Positions 1 through 6,410 of a stretch of DNA of 29,519 bases are shown here, piece by piece. This stretch comes from a virus. The position numbers were made by a program, and so were the translations under genes. The stretch covers positions 1 through 29,519 of IMG/VR virus record IMGVR_UViG_3300009183_000267; one strand, 5' to 3'. The first letter of the stretch is position 1, and each line of letters starts with the position of its first letter. A model generated the notes under the pieces. The model was not told the DNA's origin. It was given only the letters and a program-made list of their open reading frames with translations, and did not search any database.

Positions 1-624
1 AAGCTCGACAATATCATGAGCTGGTCTCTCCAGGCTCTGGAGACTTGTCAAGGTTCTATTGGTGCGGATGGTGAGCTCGTTCCCGCTTGTGCTGGTTGCT
101 ACGCCACGCAGGGAACGTACAATTTCCCTGGTACCAAAAAAGTGCGCTTCGATAATAAGCAAGCATGGCAGGATGACGCTTGGGTGGACACTATGGTTGC
201 TGCTCTCAAAAAGCAAAGCTACTTCCGCTGGTTTGATTCTGGCGATATGTACTCCCTACAGTTAGCGCTCAAAATGTATGCTGTGATGGTACGTACCCCC
301 CACGTGAAGCACTGGTTGCCAACACGTATGCACAAATTCGCTAAGTACCAGCAGGTGCTCACCAAAATGGCTGCTCTGCCTAACGTGATGGTGCGCCCTA
401 GTAGTGATGCTGTAAATGGCACTTTTACTGCTGGTGTGCATGGTTCTACAATTCTGCCAGAAGGTATGCCAGTGCCTGCTGGTGTTAAGGTTTGCACGGC
501 ACCAACTACAAATGGCAAGTGCTCTGGTTGCCGTGCTTGTTATTCTAAGGATGTAGCGGTTGTGGGATATATTGCTCACGGTCGCAAAATGGCAAAGGTT
601 ATTCGCTTGGCAGTGGCTGCTTAA
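1..624 (+). CDS. gp88-like phage protein, probably 5'-truncated by the window edge
   Basis: Resembles the phage Gp88 family (function unknown). Seen: an N-terminal WSLQAL...C...CAGCYATQGTYNFP segment, a central FRWFDSGDMYS segment, TR in PTRMHKF, and a C-terminal cysteine cluster KCSGCRACYS that could bind metal. The frame is open to base 1. The first ATG is at 16 and has no Shine-Dalgarno sequence before it, and family members usually have more residues before the WSL motif, so the true start is probably outside the window. It is the only plus-strand gene, convergent with the next operon. Its GC content is high for the window (38 of 60 bases in 61-120), suggesting a different origin. An intrinsic terminator follows. 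Family call fairly secure; role unknown. Confidence 0.72.
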   Translation, partial: KLDNIMSWSLQALETCQGSIGADGELVPACAGCYATQGTYNFPGTKKVRFDNKQAWQDDAWVDTMVAALKKQSYFRWFDSGDMYSLQLALKMYAVMVRTPHVKHWLPTRMHKFAKYQQVLTKMAALPNVMVRPSSDAVNGTFTAGVHGSTILPEGMPVPAGVKVCTAPTTNGKCSGCRACYSKDVAVVGYIAHGRKMAKVIRLAVAA

Positions 625-669
625 GGTTTTCGCTCTCCCCACTTGAGGCTAGGCTGGATGGTGGGGTTT

Positions 670-704
670 AGAGGCAGTGCTGTAATGGTGCTGCCTCTTT
701 TTTT
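670..704 (+). terminator. Rho-independent terminator after the gp88-like gene
   Basis: An 8-bp perfect stem, AGAGGCAG (670-677) with CTGCCTCT (691-698), a 13-nt loop, and a run of T at 697-704. It lies 46 bases after the stop of the plus-strand gene and has its T-tract on the plus strand only, so it should end that transcript before it runs into the convergent operon. The 118 bases from 705 to 822 hold no gene that I can see. Confidence 0.85.
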
Positions 705-822
705 GGCTCTGCTGGATGAGCAGTAGCGGTGAGGGATGGGGGTGCGGTAGGTAAGTGATTAGCTAAAAAAGTGCCACCTGGTCAAACTCTATTTTCTCAT
801 TTTTTATTTTCTGGGGCCCCTG

Positions 823-1014
823 TTAAGGGTTCGAAAAATTTTTCTCGGAGGTACTTCTTGATACCGGGAATTTTTCCAGGTCCAGCTTTCGTTCCTCTGC
901 AAATTTCTGTGATTCTTCTATAGTACCAATCTCATAGCCTTTATCTGGATGCACACGTAAAGCATTCTCAAGGTTCTCTATCGTTCTCTGTACGTCACTG
1001 TCTCTCATATTCAT
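823..1014 (-). CDS. hypothetical small phage protein
   Basis: 63 residues, charged, rich in E and K, no recognised domain, no signal peptide or membrane segment. It is the last gene of the leftward operon. Its ATG overlaps the TGA of the gene upstream in an ATGA junction, which supports coupled translation and this start; a second ATG lies two codons in. No clear terminator follows: 813-820 is only a GGGGCCCC palindrome with no loop or T-tract. Function unknown. Confidence 0.6.
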   Translation of the reverse strand: MNMRDSDVQRTIENLENALRVHPDKGYEIGTIEESQKFAEERKLDLEKFPVSRSTSEKNFSNP

Positions 1015-1187
1015 ACCATTTCATCAATGTTTTGGCCTTTGTTAAGGTCTTGAGGCCTCATACGTTCTATCTCTTTTTGACGGTCTTTGATTACTTTAAT
1101 CTGTTGTTGTTTGATTGTTTCTTGGTGTACAAGTTTCTGTAGTTCAATTTTGTGTGCCATGGCGGCATTGATACCACTTAGTTTCAT
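1011..1187 (-). CDS. hypothetical small coiled-coil-like protein
   Basis: 58 residues, starting MKLSGINAAMAHKIELQKL. Most of the chain (about 12-45) is a charged, Q- and K-rich stretch likely to form a helix or coiled coil. Both ends are coupled by ATGA junctions: its start overlaps the stop of the upstream gene, and its stop overlaps the start of the downstream gene. That double coupling is the main evidence that this short frame is real. No homologue recognised. Confidence 0.6.
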   Translation of the reverse strand: MKLSGINAAMAHKIELQKLVHQETIKQQQIKVIKDRQKEIERMRPQDLNKGQNIDEMV

Positions 1188-1441
1188 ATATCATTTCCAA
1201 AATAAGTGCTACGATTCCGTAGATTTTCATTTACATCAGGTTCAACACCGAAATGTTCTTTCAACTGACCGCCATCTGCATAAGAAACAACTTCGCCGCT
1301 ATGTTCGTCTATGTCAAATGCGGCATCAACCAATGTTGCACATTCTCGCACAATCAACTCAGCAAACTTCTGAGCACGTAGAGCAATCTCTGGTGCTGCA
1401 TATCCTGCCTCTAACATAAGTTGTTTAATTCGTTCGTTCAT
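1184..1441 (-). CDS. conserved small phage protein of unknown function
   Basis: 85 residues. The segment KFAELIVRECATLVDAA is a pattern I have seen in many small uncharacterised phage proteins; no function is known to me. I choose the ATG at 1441, which overlaps the upstream stop as TAATG, over an in-frame TTG two codons earlier. Mixed helix-forming N-terminal half and acidic C-terminal half, no membrane segment. It is part of the run of 1- to 4-nt overlaps across this operon. Confidence 0.65.
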   Translation of the reverse strand: MNERIKQLMLEAGYAAPEIALRAQKFAELIVRECATLVDAAFDIDEHSGEVVSYADGGQLKEHFGVEPDVNENLRNRSTYFGNDI

Positions 1442-1641
1442 TACCAACTACTTTCATCTACGATTGTTTTTTCTATTATTACCATATCGCCGTTGATGAC
1501 CGTGGGCAACGACACTTTGACAATCGAACCGATACCAGATGACGAATCAACGGTTACGGTTACGTAGTCAGATTCCGGATACTTGTCACAGAATGTTTTG
1601 ATAGCTATTAGGTCTTCTTGGTGTAATGATAGTTTACTCAT
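1441..1641 (-). CDS. hypothetical small phage protein
   Basis: 66 residues. The C-terminal two thirds alternate hydrophobic and polar residues (DYVTVTVDSSSG, IVKVSLPTVI, DMVIIEKTIVD), suggesting a small beta-rich fold. No family recognised. The ATG overlaps the upstream TGA (ATGA), and the TAA overlaps the next ATG (TAATG), so it sits in a translationally coupled chain. Confidence 0.6.
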   Translation of the reverse strand: MSKLSLHQEDLIAIKTFCDKYPESDYVTVTVDSSSGIGSIVKVSLPTVINGDMVIIEKTIVDESSW

Positions 1642-1931
1642 AGTGATATCTCCGTATTGCTAGTGGAATCGCCTGCACCCAATATGCAAGCCAGTTTACT
1701 GTCATATTCGATGAGTGTCCAGCTTCGTTTCTCTTTGTTAACCAATAGTGTTACATGCGTACCATTAGTTGTTTTGCCGACCCAAACTGGCATCTCTTTG
1801 TATTCTTCTGCAAAGTATCGCATTACGGACTCAGCATTTGAACATTTTATCGATTTCGACAGAGTGATAACTTCTTGTGCGAATGTTGTAGTGCTGAACA
1901 GGAGTGCTAAGGTGATGATTGTTTTACGCAT
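1638..1931 (-). CDS. exported hypothetical protein with signal peptide
   Basis: 97 residues. Residues 1-18 form a typical Sec signal peptide (MRKTIITLALLFSTTTFA) with likely cleavage before Q19, leaving a mature protein of about 79 residues with two cysteines (in IKCSN and LACIL) that could form a disulfide in the periplasm. The segment MPVWVGKTTNG...SWTLIEY recurs in phage exported proteins of unknown role. An AGAGGA Shine-Dalgarno sequence precedes the ATG. The first 25 bases overlap the end of the small membrane-protein gene upstream. Function unknown; an envelope or exclusion role would be a guess. Confidence 0.7.
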   Translation of the reverse strand: MRKTIITLALLFSTTTFAQEVITLSKSIKCSNAESVMRYFAEEYKEMPVWVGKTTNGTHVTLLVNKEKRSWTLIEYDSKLACILGAGDSTSNTEISL

Positions 1932-2038
1932 TGTGGTTCCTCTATGTGTTGCATGGCTCGTTCGTGAAGTTTATCCCATACGTCTGGTTCTCCCCAGAAA
2001 AGGAAGAATAAAATCAGAATTACCAGTAAGTCAGTCAT
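1907..2038 (-). CDS. small single-pass membrane protein
   Basis: 43 residues. One hydrophobic helix at about residues 4-15 (LLVILILFFLFW), followed by GEPDVWDKLHERAM, a pattern that recurs in tiny phage membrane proteins. A strong GGAGG lies six bases before the ATG, and the ATG overlaps the stop of the 30-residue frame upstream. Likely inner-membrane with a short C-terminal tail. Role unknown. Confidence 0.65.
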   Translation of the reverse strand: MTDLLVILILFFLFWGEPDVWDKLHERAMQHIEEPQCVKQSSP

Positions 2039-2127
2039 TGAGAACCTCCAAGAATTCTTTCGGAAGGCGGACGTTGGAAAGTCCGGAGGCGCTTGAAAAC
2101 ATAGGTGCTATCTGAGAAAATATGCAT
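2035..2127 (-). CDS. possible 30-residue microprotein
   Basis: Tiny basic frame MHIFSDSTYVFKRLRTF... The start overlaps the upstream TGA as TGATG and its own TGA overlaps the next ATG as ATGA, so it fills the gap between its two neighbours exactly. The Shine-Dalgarno sequence of the next gene lies inside it. No membrane segment; rich in R. It may be a real coupled microprotein or a leader that feeds ribosomes to the next gene. Length and lack of a recognised family keep confidence moderate. Confidence 0.45.
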   Translation of the reverse strand: MHIFSDSTYVFKRLRTFQRPPSERILGGSQ

Positions 2128-2276
2128 CATACTGTTCTGAATATTTCTGGTTCATAATGTTTCATCATCTTTATGCAATGTGCAAATTGTATAGGCTCAT
2201 GGTCAGGATCCGGTAAGTTATCACCGTGTTTCTGTTTCAGTTTCTCATAAATGGCCAAGGCCTGTTCATCCGTCAT
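2127..2276 (-). CDS. small conserved phage protein of unknown function
   Basis: 49 residues, starting MTDEQALAIYEKLKQKHGD. The pattern MTDEQAL-IYEKLK...GD-LP-P-HEP is one I associate with small uncharacterised phage proteins. Soluble, acidic, helical at the N-terminus. The ATG overlaps the TGA of the upstream gene (ATGA); the stop overlaps the next start (TGATG). Function unknown. Confidence 0.6.
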   Translation of the reverse strand: MTDEQALAIYEKLKQKHGDNLPDPDHEPIQFAHCIKMMKHYEPEIFRTV

Positions 2277-2746
2277 TCTGAAAAGTATCTGTTAACAACT
2301 ACTTCTAAGATTTCCATAACTTGTTCTGCTGTCAGTGAATTGTCCTCTGCCAGTCTATCTTCTAAAGGAATGACATGCCAAGTCCAACCAGTATCATCAT
2401 CAATGAATTCATGCCAAGCGAACAAACAAACTTCTTCATCTGGACGGTGTTGCACCATATTACCAAAGGTGAAAGAATATGTATCATGTTCAGGAAAAAC
2501 AAAACCACGTTTTGCAGAATTTTTATGAATATAGATTGCATATGATTCTAGGTTTGTATTGCCATGTTCAATATATTGATACTCACCATTGGCATCTTCG
2601 GTTTCCAAATCACCATAACCATCAAATGCAACTTTGATTTCAGAAATAGGAGAAATGTTATCACCAATTTCTGGTTCTAGAACCTCAGTCCTATTTTCTA
2701 ATAGTTTAATTAAATATTCTTCGAATTTATTGTAATCGTATTCCAT
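2273..2746 (-). CDS. hypothetical acidic phage protein
   Basis: 157 residues, strongly acidic (many D and E), soluble. Contains an aromatic-rich central part (CLFAWHEFIDDDTGWTWHVIP) and a helical C-terminus (LTAEQVMEILEVVVNRYF). No family recognised. Preceded by an AGAGGT Shine-Dalgarno sequence about five bases before the ATG, and directly abuts the MazG-like gene upstream (stop at 2747). A highly acidic small phage protein could be a DNA-mimic or host-binding factor, but nothing in the sequence shows this. Confidence 0.65.
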   Translation of the reverse strand: MEYDYNKFEEYLIKLLENRTEVLEPEIGDNISPISEIKVAFDGYGDLETEDANGEYQYIEHGNTNLESYAIYIHKNSAKRGFVFPEHDTYSFTFGNMVQHRPDEEVCLFAWHEFIDDDTGWTWHVIPLEDRLAEDNSLTAEQVMEILEVVVNRYFSE

Positions 2747-3025
2747 TTATACCTCTTTGTAAATATTAGACCAGATTTTCAGTTTCTCTTTTTTGGCCTG
2801 TCTGGCTGCGTTAATATTACTGTCAGAAATTATACATTTCTCTACCATAATATCAATCATAGCCAGAAGGTCACCAACTTCTTCTTCCAAACTTTGCATG
2901 TTACTTTTGTTTGTAACAGGATGTACAGAGTCAAAACCGAAACGGAAAATCTTTGAGATTGCCTGCGTCACCTCAGCACATTCTTCCTGTGTGATACAGA
3001 AAATCTCTTTGGTCTTTTTATCCAT
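2747..3025 (-). CDS. MazG-like NTP pyrophosphohydrolase
   Basis: 92 residues, the usual length of single-domain all-alpha NTP pyrophosphohydrolases. The Mg-binding pattern is visible: EECAE in the first helix and EEEVGDLLAMID in the next (E-x-x-E ... E-x-x-D). The family hydrolyses NTPs or modified nucleotides to NMP and PPi; phage versions may clean the nucleotide pool or affect ppGpp. I choose the ATG at 3025, which has GAGG five to six bases before it, over an in-frame ATG at 3037. It overlaps the stop of the upstream gene by 8 bases. A second, different member of the superfamily lies at 14194-14553. Confidence 0.78.
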   Translation of the reverse strand: MDKKTKEIFCITQEECAEVTQAISKIFRFGFDSVHPVTNKSNMQSLEEEVGDLLAMIDIMVEKCIISDSNINAARQAKKEKLKIWSNIYKEV

Positions 3026-3248
3026 TAATAACCTCATTCAACAAAACTTGGTTACCATCACTACCTTGACACCAATTTTCGGCAAAATCTTCTGCTTCAC
3101 TTTCAGTGCGAATTGTAGTTCTTTGTATTACTCGGTTCTCAACATACAAGGCAACTTCCCATACATCAAATTGACGGTCGAGGCCTCTATTAAGTCTGGT
3201 CACGGTAGCCTTTCTACCTGCGCCATGATATTCTGAATAAATCTCCAT
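3018..3248 (-). CDS. hypothetical small phage protein
   Basis: 76 residues beginning MEIYSEYHGAGRKATVTRL, then a likely beta sheet (FDVWEVALYV) and an acidic helix (ESEAEDFAENWCQG). This layout is common in small phage proteins without known role. A strong AAGGAG lies six bases before the ATG, so the start is secure. It is the first gene after the large vWA protein and overlaps the MazG-like gene by 8 bases. Confidence 0.65.
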   Translation of the reverse strand: MEIYSEYHGAGRKATVTRLNRGLDRQFDVWEVALYVENRVIQRTTIRTESEAEDFAENWCQGSDGNQVLLNEVING

Positions 3249-3257
3249 AATAACTCC

Positions 3258-5348
3258 TTATGCAATTAGTCCAATAAAACGATTTAGTACAACACGACTG
3301 TTATGTTTGCCATTATTGTACTTTGTAAATGCAGAGGCAATACCTCTGAAGGTTGAGTTTTCTTTAACTTCGAAAGTAGAATCCTCATCGGTATCTAGGC
3401 CGTTTGACCGCAATATATAGTACTCATCATATCCAGTATTCTCCAGAATGGCAAACTTAGATTTTCTAAAGTTGTCCTTCATTTCTTCGTGGTTCATTTG
3501 TTTTGGATACCACTCATGTACTTTGCGGTTAAAATCTCTACCACTGATAACATAGAAACCAATAACATTCGAACCAGTTCTTGCTTTTAGCAAACGAATG
3601 AAAGCTCTTGTCTGTGCTTCATTACCATATTTACCATCAATCTTTTCTTCATGTTTGGTAACAGGATCACGAATAACTAATCTCTCATATTTCATATGTA
3701 CATCAGTTAGTCCATAGTAAGGGTCTTTCTGCAAATAACGATTTGCATTATTACTTTCACCATCTGTTAGAAAAATTGTATTGACAATCTGTAATTTGTT
3801 TTTCTTTTGAAATTCAGGAACGATAGTCATTGCATGAACGATTGCTGCGTTCAAAGGCGTTCCTTGCATGGACAACCAATAAGGGAAATAACCACGGGTG
3901 CCACTTAGACCAGCCATACAAACCAATGATGAACAGGCATAAGTGAATTCAGAACTAGACATTCTGGATGACAACAAGTTCATCAAACCATAAGGTCTGA
4001 AAAATATGTCATTTTCTTTTGGCAGTTGTTTAGTTAATTTTTCCGGATCCGTTTCTTCAACAAAAGCAAACACTTCATAGGGTATGTTCATTTTCTTGCA
4101 GAACAATACCAAATTGATTAGTTGTTTCATTGTGTTACCGATGTGGTCAATCATAGAACCAGACCAATCGAGGAACATAACAAGTCCGTGTGATTTACCA
4201 CCAGGAACAACCGAGATTTTCTTAAAGATATCTTCACTGAAACCATAAGAGTAAATCTTATTCATATTCAACTCACCAGTTTTGGCAGTTGTTGTGCGTT
4301 TCAGCTGGTCAGCATTCTTACGCATTTCAAATTCTTTAACAAGGTATGAAACTACTCTATTACTTTCATTTCGAATTCTAAGGAATGTTTCTGTTGAAGA
4401 AATATAGTTTTCTTCTTTATATCTTGTCCAGATATATTTGTGGTCAACAACATCTTTTGGATTAAGATGTGGAATATTTGCGTATATAATATTACTCAGT
4501 CTATTATCAAATAGTTGTTTTTCATTTTCTTTATAAGCCGCATCAGTAAAGGAACGAATCTGGTCTTCTAGACTTACTTTCTTATCTTCTTCTACAGAAT
4601 CAAACTCATCACTATCAGATTGTTTGTTAGATTCAACCTCTTGTTCTCCTACATCTTCACCATCTTCAAAAGTTTGTTCTTTTGAATTGCCTTGGTCATC
4701 AAAATCAACTTCTTCATATTCCGATTCGTCTTCATCTTCACCATCATCATTGTTTTCAGCTTTAGCTTTAGCACGTTTTTGTTCTTCTTCTTCTAATCTG
4801 CGTTTCATGTATTTGATAATTTTCTTCGAAACATCAATAACATCATCATAGGTTTCGGTGGTTTCAACTTCATTAAGCAAACCACGTTCTTCATCATTGA
4901 ATTGAATACGTAATGCTGCGCCGCCTTTGCAGTGCAGATTGATACGGTCAAGAAAATTCATCTTGTTGATATCTGTTCCTTTGATACCAAAGAAATCTTT
5001 TTCCATAAGCTCACCATAAGCTTTGACGAATGAATTTTTAAGGCCTGGATATTTGTATTTGATTTTGCGTTCAATGCGGGAATCTTCGACCACGTTGGCC
5101 ACATCTCTGATAACCTTTTCATCTCTAGCTTTCAACATACCATCCATAGGCGTATAGAGAGCATGGCCAACTTCATGTCCTGTAAAAAGGTCATAAAGAG
5201 CACTAGAGATATTTTTGTCCAGTACCGGAAGTGTCAAAATCCGATTCTTAACGTCAAAAGATGCTGTTGGTACCGGACGTTGTTCAACAACAAGGTTCTC
5301 GGTTGCCATCAATTTGGCTAAAAGTGATTTTGATTCAAGTAATTCCAT
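3258..5348 (-). CDS. large protein with HExxH metalloprotease motif and C-terminal vWA domain (CobT-like)
   Basis: 696 residues. An HEVGHALYTP zinc-protease-type motif lies at 58-67, followed by ENVVEDSRIERK-like acidic and basic residues near 85-95. A very acidic linker runs from about 186 to 260. A von Willebrand A domain starts near 385, with an intact MIDAS motif DWSGS at 394-398 and FLTDGESN further on. The order acidic linker then vWA resembles CobT of the cobaltochelatase and related MoxR/vWA systems, in which an AAA+ partner remodels a target with help from the vWA protein. No AAA+ gene is adjacent here. The start overlaps the upstream stop as TAATG. Proteolysis is inferred from the motif only; the natural substrate is unknown. 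Confidence 0.75.
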   Translation of the reverse strand: MELLESKSLLAKLMATENLVVEQRPVPTASFDVKNRILTLPVLDKNISSALYDLFTGHEVGHALYTPMDGMLKARDEKVIRDVANVVEDSRIERKIKYKYPGLKNSFVKAYGELMEKDFFGIKGTDINKMNFLDRINLHCKGGAALRIQFNDEERGLLNEVETTETYDDVIDVSKKIIKYMKRRLEEEEQKRAKAKAENNDDGEDEDESEYEEVDFDDQGNSKEQTFEDGEDVGEQEVESNKQSDSDEFDSVEEDKKVSLEDQIRSFTDAAYKENEKQLFDNRLSNIIYANIPHLNPKDVVDHKYIWTRYKEENYISSTETFLRIRNESNRVVSYLVKEFEMRKNADQLKRTTTAKTGELNMNKIYSYGFSEDIFKKISVVPGGKSHGLVMFLDWSGSMIDHIGNTMKQLINLVLFCKKMNIPYEVFAFVEETDPEKLTKQLPKENDIFFRPYGLMNLLSSRMSSSEFTYACSSLVCMAGLSGTRGYFPYWLSMQGTPLNAAIVHAMTIVPEFQKKNKLQIVNTIFLTDGESNNANRYLQKDPYYGLTDVHMKYERLVIRDPVTKHEEKIDGKYGNEAQTRAFIRLLKARTGSNVIGFYVISGRDFNRKVHEWYPKQMNHEEMKDNFRKSKFAILENTGYDEYYILRSNGLDTDEDSTFEVKENSTFRGIASAFTKYNNGKHNSRVVLNRFIGLIA

Positions 5349-5524
5349 TATTTTTTCTCAGTCATAATAATAACATTGCCTCTTGGAGTTTCTTCGACTC
5401 TCATATTTAACACAGTGCCTTCTTTCCAGCCTGTTTCAGCAAGCAATTCATCAGGAAATTGTAAGATTGCATCGCCGGTGCCGTCATTCGCTTCTTGCAA
5501 ATCAATGATATAGCTCTTACTCAT
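5348..5524 (-). CDS. AbrB/MazE-like small DNA-binding protein
   Basis: 58 residues. The segment GDAILQFPDELLAETGWKEGTVLNM matches the swapped-hairpin AbrB/SpoVT fold found in MazE-type antitoxins and transition-state regulators (pattern: L-P-x-E-LL-x-x-GW-x-x-G-x-x-L). No toxin gene is next to it, so a regulator is as likely as an antitoxin. Stop overlaps the start of the vWA gene (TAATG); start overlaps the stop of the upstream small gene by 8 bases. Confidence 0.65.
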   Translation of the reverse strand: MSKSYIIDLQEANDGTGDAILQFPDELLAETGWKEGTVLNMRVEETPRGNVIIMTEKK

Positions 5525-5663
5525 AATATTCCTTCATTTTTCTGTACCAATCTTGGTCATCTTCATGTCCTGATAGTACTGCCCACTTACGGACAACTTC
5601 ATCTAGCAATTTCCAGTCAATAGGTTCTTGCGGTTCTTGTTTTAGCTCAGTGTTTTGCGACAT
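5517..5663 (-). CDS. hypothetical small acidic phage protein
   Basis: 48 residues: a Q/E/P-rich N-terminus, then a helical, aromatic stretch (VVRKWAVLSGHEDDQDWYRKMKEYYE). An AGGAG six bases before the ATG supports the start. It lies one base after the stop of the upstream gene and overlaps the AbrB-like gene by 8 bases. No family recognised. Confidence 0.6.
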   Translation of the reverse strand: MSQNTELKQEPQEPIDWKLLDEVVRKWAVLSGHEDDQDWYRKMKEYYE

Positions 5664-5664
5664 T

Positions 5665-5817
5665 TTAGTCTCCTACAACAGCAATTTGCGACAAAATTGT
5701 CTTTTTCTCATCTTTACGACTGTATTTTACGACATTCTTATGTGCTTGTACAGGCTTGATTGGTGTACGACACACAGGACGTTGTAATTTTACAACAAAA
5801 CTCATTTTCTTACTCAT
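5665..5817 (-). CDS. hypothetical small basic phage protein
   Basis: 50 residues, basic (10 K, 3 R), starting MSKKMSFVVKLQRPVCRTP. No membrane segment or known domain. GAGG precedes the ATG at a distance of about seven bases. An inverted repeat GTTGTA-ATTT-TACAAC lies inside the coding region at 5781-5796 and resembles one near the operon promoter. Function unknown. Confidence 0.58.
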   Translation of the reverse strand: MSKKMSFVVKLQRPVCRTPIKPVQAHKNVVKYSRKDEKKTILSQIAVVGD

Positions 5818-5818
5818 T

Positions 5819-6148
5819 TTAGCGCCTCATTTTTGAAATTTCTACAGCTTCTTCACTGTTAAACACAGGAACAGCGTTTGATTTGTGCATTGTTGCAATT
5901 CCCATCACTTTTGTGCCAGTGTAAACCTTCGGTGCTGCTTTAGTAGCGACACCATTACCTGTATTTAATGACGGATAATGCACAGTTTCACGGCCGGCAG
6001 GTGCCGACAACTTATATATTAGTTGATTGCTTGTGGATTTGATAGGTTTTGATGTTTGGTGTGATTTCAACCACGCATCGTATTGTTCACGCACAGCTTT
6101 TGGTCCTAGTTTTTTCTTGGACTTTGCGATTCGAACATATATCATCAT
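5819..6148 (-). CDS. conserved T4-like phage protein of unknown function
   Basis: 109 residues. The N-terminal half is basic (VRIAKSKKKLGPKAVREQYDAW); the C-terminal half has a pattern familiar from marine T4-like phages: VHYPSLNTGNGVATKA, then MGIATMHKSNAVPVF, ending EAVEISKMRR. No function is known to me. First gene after a consensus promoter, with AGGAG six bases before the ATG at 6148, so the start is well supported. Confidence 0.7.
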   Translation of the reverse strand: MMIYVRIAKSKKKLGPKAVREQYDAWLKSHQTSKPIKSTSNQLIYKLSAPAGRETVHYPSLNTGNGVATKAAPKVYTGTKVMGIATMHKSNAVPVFNSEEAVEISKMRR

Positions 6149-6172
6149 AAAAATCTCCTAAACAATGGTTGT

Positions 6173-6201
6173 ATTATACACCATCCATCAAAGAGTGTCA
6201 A
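6173..6201 (-). promoter_or_regulatory. consensus sigma70 promoter for the 6148-823 operon
   Basis: On the minus strand: TTGACA (6201-6196), a 17-base spacer, TATAAT (6178-6173). Both hexamers and the spacing are perfect consensus. The expected start is near 6166, giving a leader of about 18 bases before the ATG at 6148 with its AGGAG. It lies in a gap between two genes. An early or middle promoter read by unmodified host polymerase fits best. Confidence 0.85.
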
Positions 6202-6207
6202 TAGTAG

Positions 6208-6225
6208 TGTTGTTAATTTACAACA
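6208..6225. repeat. inverted repeat upstream of the promoter
   Basis: TGTTGT (6208-6213), six-base spacer, ACAACA (6220-6225), lying between the stop of the 59-residue gene and the -35 box. No T-tract follows on the minus strand, so it is not an intrinsic terminator. It could be an operator or an mRNA 3' hairpin. A similar repeat is at 5781-5796. Confidence 0.4.
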
Positions 6226-6405
6226 TCAGTAATTAATTTTTTGGGATTTGTTATATCTTTGATTGGATTCAAAAGACTCATACTCATCGTAGTACTTTTG
6301 TTTTCGTTGTTGCTTCTGACGTTTTTTGTTTCTGTTTTCCTCTTGGAAATACTTCTCATCATCATAGTCTCGCTGGTTGCGAAACTTTCCAGAAAATTTA
6401 GACAC
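6226..6405 (-). CDS. small basic K/Q-rich phage protein (GTG start)
   Basis: 59 residues, starting (V/M)SKFSGKFRNQRDYDDE and continuing with a KKRQKQQRKQK stretch. The layout SKFSGKF-x-x-RDYDD then lysine-rich recurs in small T4-like phage proteins. No ATG is available, so I use the GTG at 6405, with AAGGAG ten bases before it. Likely nucleic-acid-binding from its charge, but this is inference. Last gene before the 6173 promoter. Confidence 0.6.
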   Translation of the reverse strand: MSKFSGKFRNQRDYDDEKYFQEENRNKKRQKQQRKQKYYDEYESFESNQRYNKSQKINY

Positions 6406-6410
6406 TTTAA

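Noticed and set aside
813-820. GGGGCCCC palindrome as terminator of the minus-strand operon
   Set aside because: No loop is possible with this stem and no T-tract follows on the minus strand.
1087-1419. 110-codon open frame on the plus strand
   Set aside because: Opposite to a coupled chain of minus-strand genes, rich in H, C, Q and S as expected for a reverse-strand shadow, with no Shine-Dalgarno sequence.
4624-4851. Serine-rich plus-strand frame
   Set aside because: It is the antisense of the E/D/K-rich linker of the vWA protein; GAA/GAT runs read as TTC/TCA serine and phenylalanine codons.
5348-5524. Complete toxin-antitoxin pair
   Set aside because: The AbrB-like protein has no adjacent MazF, VapC or similar toxin; neighbours are a small acidic protein and the vWA protein.
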